From Thermoplasmata archaeon (GTDB lineage Archaea; Thermoplasmatota; Thermoplasmata; Thermoplasmatales; Thermoplasmataceae), in assembly GCA_021806355.1 (NCBI GenBank), contig JAJZXT010000059.1, positions 1 through 31,477 on the forward strand: a stretch of 31,477 nucleotides of DNA, read 5' to 3'. Shown piece by piece: positions 9,153 through 16,507 of this stretch. The notes under the pieces are model-generated. The model was given only the letters and a program-made list of their open reading frames with translations. It was not told the origin of the DNA and did not search any database. The position numbers were made by a program, and so were the translations under genes. Position 1 is the first letter of the stretch. Every line of letters begins with the position of its first letter.

Positions 9153-10799
9153 TCAGACCAGAAGATGTGAAACTATGATGTTAGTGCCAATCATCGTGAT
9201 CGATATGAGCCAGATCATGGCAACAAAATGGTGGAGCCCATGAATCAATTTGCCACCGTCCCCAACCTTAAGGGCAGTTCCAGCCACAAAGGCGTGTATG
9301 AACAGTATTACAACAATAAACAGTTCCACAGTGAACATCGTACTCGTGGGCTGGGCGACAAAAATCCCTAGCTCACTGATAAAACTGGTAGGAAAAGTGC
9401 TGAATATGTTTCCGATAAAGCCCAGTATTGCGTATGAAATTGACAGGGCAAATGCCAGGCCTGCAGATATCCCGTACATTACGCCAATAAAACTGCTTAT
9501 ACTGGAATGCCTCCGTTTCCTCATCCTCGTCACCCTGTCGAAGTTGTCTGCAACAATATTCCCGCATTTCTGTGAGTCAGACCCAAGCTCCACACTTTCC
9601 GAAAAAGACTCTGAGAATACCTCTATCAGCCTTGATTCGGTGTCTGCACTGAAATCTTTCCATGACATAAGAGAATTGATTCTGTAAACCAGTCTTTTAT
9701 ACAGATCCCTGATATTCTTTGTAAGTTTTCCAAAATCATGAAGCTGAATCTCGCCAAGGGCATCTATTATTATGTTCCCCCTTGATGATGCGGAGCCGGA
9801 AAGGGCCCGGATGAAACTGCCGAACATGTCCTCTTTTTTCATAATTTCCTTTTCTGTGTTTGAGCCTATTATGCTGGGTACGGCAAGTGGGGTTAATGCG
9901 ATTGAAATAAGTATGTAGAAAGGTATTGAAGAAAAGTATGGGGTCAGGAAGAAGACTGCAAGGAGCCCTGCCGAAATTAGGCCAAAGCCAATGAACCAGA
10001 TCTTCAGGACAACTTCCGTGTTTGTCCTGATTCCTGTTTTTTGCCATATGGGGTCATATGGAAGAACTGTCTTGATGCCGACGACTATCATGCTTTCTCC
10101 CATAATCATTGCCAGAACTGCAAGGATCATCATGACAACGATGTTCACCGGTATGAGGATTGGCATAATCATGATGAATGCAATCATGAAGGCAAAGGAA
10201 AGAAGCATAGAGATATAGATATCCTTGAAGAGATCAAACGAATAAAGGGCGGAAACGTAATTGTTTTCGTAATTCGCCATTACCGTGTTTGTTTCTGTTG
10301 CAAGGAATTCATCAAAGTTCTGGCCGCTGTCTGTTGCCTGTCCCAGCCTTGAGAGAAAATCTGCAAACAGATCACTGGGCGTCCTTTCCGCAAGGAAATT
10401 TGAAATTTCCCCAAGACTCATCTTCCAGTTTTTTGTCAAGTTTACTATCTTCTTGAGTTCTACGTTTATATACCCAAGTTTCTCCTTCTTTGCTAGAATT
10501 TTCAATATCTCCACCCTGTCTGCCCCACTCACAGAAAGGGTTGCGAAGGCGGTGATAAAGAACGGGATTGAACCGTCAATGTTTATCTTCCTGTTCTGCC
10601 TCTGCACTATCGGGTTTAGAAGCGAGTATAGGAGCATTGACATCGATACTGAAGCGAGAATAACGTATGTCGTGCTTCTTGTCTCTATGTACAGAGGAAA
10701 GAAAATGGCAGAAATCAGGGTAAATATAAGGGTGACAGCAACACTCTTCGTGCTGAACTCGATGCCTGTAAGTGCCCCCAACCTCTTTGACTCATGCAT
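9153..10799 (-). CDS. arlJ: Archaellum membrane platform protein ArlJ (FlaJ)
   Basis: This is the polytopic membrane platform of the archaellum motor, related to the type II secretion/type IV pilus F/GspF proteins; it docks the ATPase ArlI. About nine hydrophobic segments are visible: two near the N-terminus, a central block (around residues 190-310) and three in the last 120 residues, with two charged cytoplasmic loops between. At 548 residues it is normal for ArlJ. The ATG at 10799 lies one base after the arlI stop with AGGTAAT upstream, so it is translationally coupled. It is the last gene of the archaellum operon. Confidence 0.93.
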   Translation of the reverse strand: MHESKRLGALTGIEFSTKSVAVTLIFTLISAIFFPLYIETRSTTYVILASVSMSMLLYSLLNPIVQRQNRKINIDGSIPFFITAFATLSVSGADRVEILKILAKKEKLGYINVELKKIVNLTKNWKMSLGEISNFLAERTPSDLFADFLSRLGQATDSGQNFDEFLATETNTVMANYENNYVSALYSFDLFKDIYISMLLSFAFMIAFIMIMPILIPVNIVVMMILAVLAMIMGESMIVVGIKTVLPYDPIWQKTGIRTNTEVVLKIWFIGFGLISAGLLAVFFLTPYFSSIPFYILISIALTPLAVPSIIGSNTEKEIMKKEDMFGSFIRALSGSASSRGNIIIDALGEIQLHDFGKLTKNIRDLYKRLVYRINSLMSWKDFSADTESRLIEVFSESFSESVELGSDSQKCGNIVADNFDRVTRMRKRRHSSISSFIGVMYGISAGLAFALSISYAILGFIGNIFSTFPTSFISELGIFVAQPTSTMFTVELFIVVILFIHAFVAGTALKVGDGGKLIHGLHHFVAMIWLISITMIGTNIIVSHLLV

Positions 10800-10800
10800 T

Positions 10801-12420
10801 TCAATTACCTGCCAGAATAGCGCCTTCTCCCTGATGGTAGAATTTCTTTATGTTCTCGAAAACCTCAAAATAGCTATTCAATCCCCTGCTTACCAGCAGC
10901 TCAATTATTCGTGCCCTCTTGAAGAGCTCATCATAGATGATCTTTGGATCAGTTAATCCTGCGGTCTGGGCTATCCTTCTCTCAAGAATATAGGAGTTGT
11001 TCATTCCCCTGAAGAGATGCTTGTCCGTCGATGGATCCCATTGGAAAACCTGTTTAGTGGAGACACCATTTAATTCTTCGTAATAGCCCTCTATTTCATT
11101 AATGCTGGTTGTTCTCCTCAGAAATTTTCCATTAACGTAAACTGCCTGCTGGATAAGGGCTATGTTAAGGTTATCCATGAAAGTTACGGGTATATTTATC
11201 GGGGTACCGGTAAATCGCTGGATCATTCTCTTTACCGAGGCTGCGTGGAAAGTTGCGATCACTGGATGTCCCGTTTGCATAGCCTGGAAAGCCATTGAGC
11301 CTTCAGCCCCCCTTATTTCACCGACTATGATGTAATTAGGTCTTGACCTCAAAGCTGTTTTCAGCAGGTCGAAAAGGGTAACCCTGCTTTCTTCAGAACC
11401 TCTTTCCCTTGTAACCAGCTGCTGCCAGGCTGGTTGTGGGCATCGAATTTCAGGGGTGTCCTCTGCGCTGAATATCTTGGATTCAGGCCTAATGAAAGGA
11501 ACCAGGGCGTTTACAACAGTTGTTTTTCCACTAGCAGTTTCCCCGCAGACAAAGACACTCTGTCCATATTCAAGAGCGAGCCACAGGTAAGCCGCCTCCT
11601 CAGCTGACATAGTGTTATACTTTACCAGCTGGATTATACTTATTGGAATGTCCGAGAACTTTCTTATTGTAAAGCTTGGTCCACGTATTGAAACGTCGCT
11701 GCTGTACACAATCGACAACCTTGATCCATCGGGAAGGGTGGCATCCACTATTGGCACCTTGTCGCTCACAGGCCTTCCTATTCTTTCGCTCAGTCTCTTG
11801 GAATATGTTGCCAGGCGCTCCATGCTCCCAAAAACTATGGACGTTTTTAACGTATCAAATATTTTGTGAACTATGAACACATCCGAGGGGCCGATCCCGC
11901 TGATATCCTCTATATTCGAATCTCTTATCAACGGTTCAATCGGACCAAGGCCAACCACATCCCTCTTAAGGTGGTATAATAACCGGGGCATGAATTCAGC
12001 CGTAACGGTAGCCCTGGAACCATTTATTCTGTTTGAACCGCCAGTGGAAACAACCCTTGAAAACAGAACGTCAATGCTCCTTTCCAGTTCACTTTCATTT
12101 TTTGGGGCAGGAAAATCCGCAGCCCTTTGCAGGATTAGTTCCAGAACCCTCTCAAGGAAGGATGATTCATCAGGGGATAATTCGGGCTCTATCGTTTCAT
12201 AGAATTGTTCTCCGTCTATCCTGTAGGCGTGAATAAATATTGGATCTCCGACCGGATAAATAATATCAAATTCCTTCAGGGATTTCATTGATGAATCAGG
12301 TATCAATACAAAATTTGGCGCCCTTTGCCTTTCTGCCCTGTATTTTACGAGATGGGTATATAAATGGGGATTTCTCGCTATGGCCTGTTCCAGTGTGTCT
12401 GATCTTATTCCAACATCCAT
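10801..12420 (-). CDS. arlI: Archaellum motor ATPase ArlI (FlaI)
   Basis: This is the hexameric secretion-type ATPase that powers archaellum assembly and rotation. Walker A GETASGKT is at residues 293-300, an Asp-box-like segment with AEDTPEI at about 319-325, Walker B YIIVGEIRG at 363-371 and the His-box TFHAAS at about 390-395. The preceding 250 residues form the N-terminal domain typical of GspE-type ATPases. I chose the ATG at 12420 (539 aa), which lies 5 nt after TGAGGTG spanning the arlH stop. The GTG at 12426 would lie inside that ribosome-binding site. Confidence 0.96.
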   Translation of the reverse strand: MDVGIRSDTLEQAIARNPHLYTHLVKYRAERQRAPNFVLIPDSSMKSLKEFDIIYPVGDPIFIHAYRIDGEQFYETIEPELSPDESSFLERVLELILQRAADFPAPKNESELERSIDVLFSRVVSTGGSNRINGSRATVTAEFMPRLLYHLKRDVVGLGPIEPLIRDSNIEDISGIGPSDVFIVHKIFDTLKTSIVFGSMERLATYSKRLSERIGRPVSDKVPIVDATLPDGSRLSIVYSSDVSIRGPSFTIRKFSDIPISIIQLVKYNTMSAEEAAYLWLALEYGQSVFVCGETASGKTTVVNALVPFIRPESKIFSAEDTPEIRCPQPAWQQLVTRERGSEESRVTLFDLLKTALRSRPNYIIVGEIRGAEGSMAFQAMQTGHPVIATFHAASVKRMIQRFTGTPINIPVTFMDNLNIALIQQAVYVNGKFLRRTTSINEIEGYYEELNGVSTKQVFQWDPSTDKHLFRGMNNSYILERRIAQTAGLTDPKIIYDELFKRARIIELLVSRGLNSYFEVFENIKKFYHQGEGAILAGN

Positions 12421-12429
12421 CAGCACACC

Positions 12430-13101
12430 TCAGGAAACGCTTGAAATCTCAACGATTAAACCTCTTCCGGGTTCTATTCTGTAAGGTATCGATTGCTGAA
12501 AGCTGTGCCTTGCCATAGGAAACTTGATCAGGTCGATAACGTGCTTTCTTTCCCCCAGCATATCTTTCGAATTCAGGTTAATGACAGTGGTGGAAAGCTG
12601 GTGGATCTTCAGAAGGGTCTGCTCATCAAAATCTGAGGGATTGAGAGTTACCATGACAATCCTGCCTTCCGAAAATTTTCTGAGGGAGCTGTAGAATGGT
12701 ACCGGCTCAAAATCCCTGAACATGCCTTCCTGCAGGGAATCGATTATCACTACGTTTTTATCACCGATCTTTCTGTTTAACAATATATCCTCGAGAATCG
12801 GTTTTTTTGCCCTCATCAACACAAAGACTGATGTGAGGTAAGTAACCTTGTCGCTCATTATGGAATCGAACAATGGGTAACCCAGCGTTTCAGATTCTGA
12901 GATGAATTCCCTTATTGGAAACTGGGATGATACATAAGCAACCGTATTTCCATTCTTCACGAGGCCATATGCCAGCCTTATCGAGAAGAGGGTCTTTCCG
13001 TCGCCAACTCCTCCCATGACTGTAATTATCTGCCCCTGATAGAGGCCGCCTCCCATTCTCTTTTCCAGTTCATCGCTGTCAAGCCCAAAGTTAAGATACA
13101 T
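12430..13101 (-). CDS. arlH: Archaellum RecA-like ATPase regulator ArlH (FlaH)
   Basis: This is a KaiC/RecA-fold, ATP-binding protein that forms a ring on ArlI and controls assembly. Walker A GGVGDGKT is at residues 30-37 and the Walker B strand NVVIIDS ends at Asp121. The usual KaiC catalytic glutamates are not evident, consistent with ArlH proteins that bind but hardly hydrolyse ATP. The 223-residue length is typical. The ATG is 2 bp after the arlG stop, with GAGGTG overlapping that stop. Confidence 0.94.
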   Translation of the reverse strand: MYLNFGLDSDELEKRMGGGLYQGQIITVMGGVGDGKTLFSIRLAYGLVKNGNTVAYVSSQFPIREFISESETLGYPLFDSIMSDKVTYLTSVFVLMRAKKPILEDILLNRKIGDKNVVIIDSLQEGMFRDFEPVPFYSSLRKFSEGRIVMVTLNPSDFDEQTLLKIHQLSTTVINLNSKDMLGERKHVIDLIKFPMARHSFQQSIPYRIEPGRGLIVEISSVS

Positions 13102-13103
13102 TT

Positions 13104-13556
13104 TTACACCTCAAATATTAGTTGTTTGCTCAATCCGTTAAATATGCTTATAGTCAGGGTATAATAACCTGGAGCAAGCGTTACATTCACAAGTATTTCC
13201 CCCACCTGTGCAGGTGCAAGGCTTCCATTGTTTCCAGTGTTATTGAATATCAGTTTTGAATTTGATATAACAGTTCCATTGATCATGACAGTGACAGTAT
13301 TATTTGTGAAATAGAATGCCTGTGTCCCGATATTCTTGATATAGAATGTATATCCGGTACTAGCCTTAAAAGGAATCTGCGATGGATCATTAATAATCTT
13401 GAAATTATCATCCATCATTGAGGAAACCTGCGATGAGGAATTCTTCATTCCCGTTGTCAGATCTGTGGTCTGGTATGCAAGCGCTCCTACAACGGACGCC
13501 GTGACAATCAACGTCGCAATGAAGAATATAAGTTCCGATATTCCGGTAGAGCTCAT
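13104..13556 (-). CDS. arlG: Archaellum stator protein ArlG (FlaG)
   Basis: ArlG is a membrane-anchored protein whose beta-sandwich lies outside the membrane and, with ArlF, forms the stator that links the motor to the cell envelope. The sequence has one N-terminal membrane helix (residues 5-28) followed by about 120 beta-rich residues with several N-x-S/T sequons. Its start overlaps the arlF stop as ATGA, giving direct translational coupling. Identity rests on operon position, size (150 aa) and topology more than on a strong motif. Confidence 0.88.
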   Translation of the reverse strand: MSSTGISELIFFIATLIVTASVVGALAYQTTDLTTGMKNSSSQVSSMMDDNFKIINDPSQIPFKASTGYTFYIKNIGTQAFYFTNNTVTVMINGTVISNSKLIFNNTGNNGSLAPAQVGEILVNVTLAPGYYTLTISIFNGLSKQLIFEV

Positions 13557-13975
13557 TTATACACCACCTGAATGAATTTCTCATACCCGGTGTTGAATGC
13601 CAATAGAACAGTAGCATTTCCTCTTGGGTATAACACATTTATCTCCTCCGCTGACAGGGGGAGAAAATAGTTCTCTGAGTAGCTGAATTTCACTTCGGTT
13701 CCGTTGAAAAGTATATTCGTATTCGACATAATCAGCGTTGTGCTGCCATTATTGGTCAAATTTATCGTTATGCTAAAATCGGTCGTCTCTTTCACGACCG
13801 TGTAATTGGACAGTGAAACCTTTGAATTTTCAAGTCCACAAATAATCTTGTTCTTGTTGGCGAGTGAATTATCAAGCTGAATATTTCCAGTTTGAAATTG
13901 ATCGTAAACTAAACCAAAAAAAATGAGGGAGGAGCTTAGCAATATTACCACAGCAACGGCATAGCTAAATCCCAT
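13553..13975 (-). CDS. arlF: Archaellum stator protein ArlF (FlaF)
   Basis: ArlF is the S-layer/envelope-facing stator component. It has one N-terminal membrane helix (residues about 4-22), then a beta-rich external domain. I chose the ATG at 13975 (140 aa) because GGGGGTTGA lies 8 nt upstream and the hydrophobic helix then starts near the N-terminus. A TTG at 13987 would add four residues. The start lies inside the last codons of arlD/E. As Thermoplasmatales lack a cell wall or classic S-layer in many members, what this domain binds is an open question. Confidence 0.87.
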   Translation of the reverse strand: MGFSYAVAVVILLSSSLIFFGLVYDQFQTGNIQLDNSLANKNKIICGLENSKVSLSNYTVVKETTDFSITINLTNNGSTTLIMSNTNILFNGTEVKFSYSENYFLPLSAEEINVLYPRGNATVLLAFNTGYEKFIQVVYK

Positions 13976-14654
13976 AAAGTTCGTCAACCCCCTTCTTCAA
14001 ACTTCTAAACTCTCTTTCAAGCGTTTCTATCAGTTCTCTGTTTACCTCTTCCCCGTTGAGTTTTTCGATGAACAGCATGGTGATGACATGATCCTGGATA
14101 GTTGGTTTAATCTTGTATTCCTGAACTGGTCCAAGCATTCCTGTCATCTTTGTAAATCTGGTCATCTGTTCCTTAACGGTTCCTGATATCCATCCAAGGT
14201 TTTCGTAGTAATCCAGGACGTCAAGAGTGTTCTCAGGGCCATAGTTATCCAGCAGAAACTCCAGCCATCTCAGCGCGATGACAAGGGAGACAACATCATC
14301 ACCAACCTTTTCCAGCTTTGGGGCTAAAAAAGGCCTGGTAACTAGTTTGGGCTTTTTATCGCCTTCCTTCTTGTCACCGTCCTGATTCGACTGAACCTTC
14401 CCAGGGGACAGCATTTTCTCGATGGCTGATATCTCATCAAAGAGCTTGTCGACCTTTCCTACAAGGGATTTTTCTTTCTGCGCTGAATATTTTTCTGTCA
14501 CGCTTTGAAAGAGGGCATCAATGTCATCCTTGGAGAACTTCTTCTGAGAATTTACAATTCTCTGTTTAAGTTCCTCAAGAACAAAGTGTGGTGCCTGTTC
14601 CGAGAGGGTTTTAATCTTCTCTTCAACATATCCTTTCAACGCTTCATTTATCAT
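13965..14654 (-). CDS. arlD: Archaellum cytosolic ring protein ArlD/E (FlaD/E)
   Basis: This is a cytoplasmic component of the ArlCDE complex that couples chemotaxis input to the motor in euryarchaea. The first 110 residues are helical and charged. The C-terminal domain carries the FlaD/E signature ALRWLEFLLDNYGPENTL, continuing with a YYENLGWIS segment. At 229 residues it is a short FlaD/E with one signature domain; there is no separate arlE here. It overlaps the 3' end of arlC by 11 bp. Confidence 0.92.
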   Translation of the reverse strand: MINEALKGYVEEKIKTLSEQAPHFVLEELKQRIVNSQKKFSKDDIDALFQSVTEKYSAQKEKSLVGKVDKLFDEISAIEKMLSPGKVQSNQDGDKKEGDKKPKLVTRPFLAPKLEKVGDDVVSLVIALRWLEFLLDNYGPENTLDVLDYYENLGWISGTVKEQMTRFTKMTGMLGPVQEYKIKPTIQDHVITMLFIEKLNGEEVNRELIETLEREFRSLKKGVDELYGI

Positions 14655-15141
14655 TCAAATCCTCCTGTTCTATGACCTTAAAGATCTGCTTGAGATCCGG
14701 AGTTCCGTAGAGCTCCCTCAAATCGTCAAGCGCAGATTCTATAAGGGCCTTAAGTCCCATTAGCTCCTTTCTGAGTTCCTCAGTTATCTCCTTAATCTCG
14801 TCAGGTGTGTTATCAAGAAATGGATTGAAGTCCTTTGATACCACTTCATAGAGTGATACCACCATCTTCACATTTTCCGAAATCATGGCCAATTTGTCTC
14901 CCGATTCCTGAAACCCCCTTTTGAGGGATTCTAGGGTGGTGGACATTTTTCCCATTTCATTCTCCATGTTTCCAACTCTCTTGCTTAACCCATCGATGAG
15001 CCTCTGTTCTGCTGAAGGTTCGAGGTTTCCGGGAGAAATAGCCTGGGGTTGATTGGCTGGATTGGCAACCATTCCCAGGTTTGGCTGTGCTGCTGTGGTC
15101 TCTTTGTGTAATGGATTTTTGATTTTATCAAAGAGACCCAT
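14644..15141 (-). CDS. arlC: Archaellum cytosolic protein ArlC (FlaC)
   Basis: This is a small soluble protein (165 aa) placed between arlB and arlD, as in other euryarchaea. The N-terminal 45 residues are low-complexity; then comes a helical, coiled-coil-like region (about 48-110), followed by an acidic C-terminal helix pair with FNPFLDNTPDEIKE. This matches FlaC, part of the ArlCDE cytosolic ring that interacts with CheF. AGGAG sits about 10 nt before the ATG. The arlB stop is 25 bp upstream. No chemotaxis gene is in the window. Confidence 0.85.
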   Translation of the reverse strand: MGLFDKIKNPLHKETTAAQPNLGMVANPANQPQAISPGNLEPSAEQRLIDGLSKRVGNMENEMGKMSTTLESLKRGFQESGDKLAMISENVKMVVSLYEVVSKDFNPFLDNTPDEIKEITEELRKELMGLKALIESALDDLRELYGTPDLKQIFKVIEQEDLNDK

Positions 15142-15166
15142 GTTTTCACGCTCCTATGCCCTGAGA

Positions 15167-15943
15167 TCAGGCCAGCTGCAACACTCTTGTCGTGTATGCA
15201 AGAGGGGTCGTAAACTGTATCAGTGCTGACGCTCCGCTCTGGGGTACTATAGATCCAACAACTAGTTGTCCAGGGCTTAAACCCAGACCAGTTGCATTGT
15301 TGAATACTGCAGACAAGTTGATAAGTATTGCTACCTGGTCACCTGCTGCTAGGACAGGATATAGTGGCACGAATGACTGAGAGACATCTTTGGTCACAAG
15401 TATTCCGAACTGTGTTTGACCCGCCTCCCTATGCTTGGTCGATGGACTATATCCCTTTAGAGCTTTATAGTAGCTGAAATTAAACACATTGCTTGTTCCT
15501 GAAGTAGAAGTTGATGATGTGTTTGCTACGTTATTAAAGGCAGCACTATCATAGGTCAGCAGAGCTGTGCTTCCTTTATAAGTCAATGACACCGTTACAT
15601 TTGCAAGGTTTATATCACCGCTTCCAGTATTGGGCGTAACGAATATTGCCGTTAGATTTATCGTTCCCGATTCTGGAGAAGATCCCGTATAGTTGTTATA
15701 CCCCCAAATTGAGTTTACTACTAAACCCGATGACACCTGGTCTGTTGTTTTGCTTCCCGTGCTCATAGCTCTCTGTTGTAGATTTCCAGCCGTTGTGACT
15801 AAAACAGCAGCCGCAACTGCCGCAACCAGAACCATTGCTATGAAAACAATCAGGGTTCCAATCCCGGTTTCTGCGTCGCTGTCTGCCTTCAGGCTGAACA
15901 ACTTATGGAGTTTTACAACTCCTCTTTTTATCACTTTATTCAA
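15167..15943 (-). CDS. arlB: Archaellin (archaellum filament subunit) ArlB
   Basis: This is the filament-forming archaellin. A class III (type IV pilin-like) leader precedes TGIGTLIVFIAMVLVAAVAA, the near-invariant archaellin core helix (residues 26-45). By alignment, ArlK/FlaK should cut between Ala24 and Glu25. The globular domain is beta-rich and has seven N-glycosylation sequons (NYT, NLT, NVT, NTS, NFS, NLS, NAT). The start is a TTG at 15943 giving a 24-residue leader. A TTG at residue 15, behind AGAGGAG, would give a 10-residue leader and cannot be excluded. It is the only archaellin gene here and the first gene of the operon. The peptidase gene is not in the window. Confidence 0.95.
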   Translation of the reverse strand: MNKVIKRGVVKLHKLFSLKADSDAETGIGTLIVFIAMVLVAAVAAAVLVTTAGNLQQRAMSTGSKTTDQVSSGLVVNSIWGYNNYTGSSPESGTINLTAIFVTPNTGSGDINLANVTVSLTYKGSTALLTYDSAAFNNVANTSSTSTSGTSNVFNFSYYKALKGYSPSTKHREAGQTQFGILVTKDVSQSFVPLYPVLAAGDQVAILINLSAVFNNATGLGLSPGQLVVGSIVPQSGASALIQFTTPLAYTTRVLQLA

Positions 15944-15974
15944 GTAGACACCAATACAAGCATCGTTCGTTTCC

Positions 15975-15990
15975 TTTTTATTGGTTTTTT
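15975..15990 (-). promoter_or_regulatory. Putative archaellum operon promoter
   Basis: Read on the - strand, ACC followed by AATAAAAA (15975-15982 is the A/T core) lies about 35 nt before the arlB TTG, predicting a roughly 10-nt leader. It is a weak match to a TATA box; the assignment is tentative. Confidence 0.35.
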
Positions 15991-16107
15991 GTATGGAGGA
16001 GTACTTACTTTACTGCACAATCAAAAGCATGTTGAAATGTATAGATGAATGTAGGTTGCATATTTTTGGGTTGAGAACGATTGGTAAAATTGCATAAGGG
16101 ATTACCT

Positions 16108-16133
16108 AAATGTTTATTACCGTTCTAACATTT
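16108..16133 (+). promoter_or_regulatory. Inverted repeat around TATA box of RHH gene
   Basis: AAATGTT (16108-16114) and AACATTT (16127-16133) form a perfect 7-bp inverted repeat with a 12-nt spacer. The TATA-like TTTATTA (16113-16119) lies within it. The ribbon-helix-helix gene starts 24 bp further on. It is a plausible autoregulatory operator, since RHH proteins normally bind such palindromes. Confidence 0.5.
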
Positions 16134-16156
16134 GTCAGACAATAAAGAGGATTTTA

Positions 16157-16486
16157 ATGGGAGTTCCATACAGGATCACAGTCAGGGTTTCGGAGGATAC
16201 GATGGACAAGTTGGAGGAACTTGTGGAAAAATTCAGATACGAGAATGTTTCAGATATTGTCAGGAAGGCAATTGATGAGTTTGTAGAGAGAAATCTCGGG
16301 AAGGGCCCTGTTAAGAAGATAGATCTTGAACTTCCCAGAAAGTTGATCGAGCAACTGGGAAATGATGTCGCTGAAGGGAATGCAGTATCAATGGATGATC
16401 TGATAAGGGAGATTTTAAGGGAACACATGTCTGCTAAAATTAACAGCAAGTTCAGGGAAGTTTCAAAGGAGCATAATCATAGTTAG
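16157..16486 (+). CDS. Double ribbon-helix-helix (CopG-like) regulator
   Basis: This is a small DNA-binding regulator of 109 residues. Two RHH-like units are visible in tandem. Residues 5-44 have an amphipathic strand RITVRVSED, then two helices with SDIVRKAIDEF. Residues 53-92 have the strand KIDLELPR, then helices with SMDDLIREIL. A single chain could therefore provide a pseudo-dimer, although most RHH proteins have one unit and dimerise. AGAGGA lies 5 nt before the ATG. It is divergent from arlB with 213 bp between, and pheT follows 21 bp downstream. The position makes it a candidate regulator of itself and of the archaellum operon; that is inference. Confidence 0.85.
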   Translation: MGVPYRITVRVSEDTMDKLEELVEKFRYENVSDIVRKAIDEFVERNLGKGPVKKIDLELPRKLIEQLGNDVAEGNAVSMDDLIREILREHMSAKINSKFREVSKEHNHS

Positions 16487-16507
16487 TTATTTCAGGGCGG
16501 TTGAACA

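Noticed and set aside
10285..10956. 223-codon + strand open frame opposite the arlI/arlJ junction
   Set aside because: It spans two well-identified - strand genes, lacks a ribosome-binding site and has no recognisable domain; it is a shadow of the real coding frames.
16031..16099. 22-codon frame starting ATG in the arlB-RHH spacer
   Set aside because: Very short, no ribosome-binding site, and it lies in a region better explained as promoter DNA.
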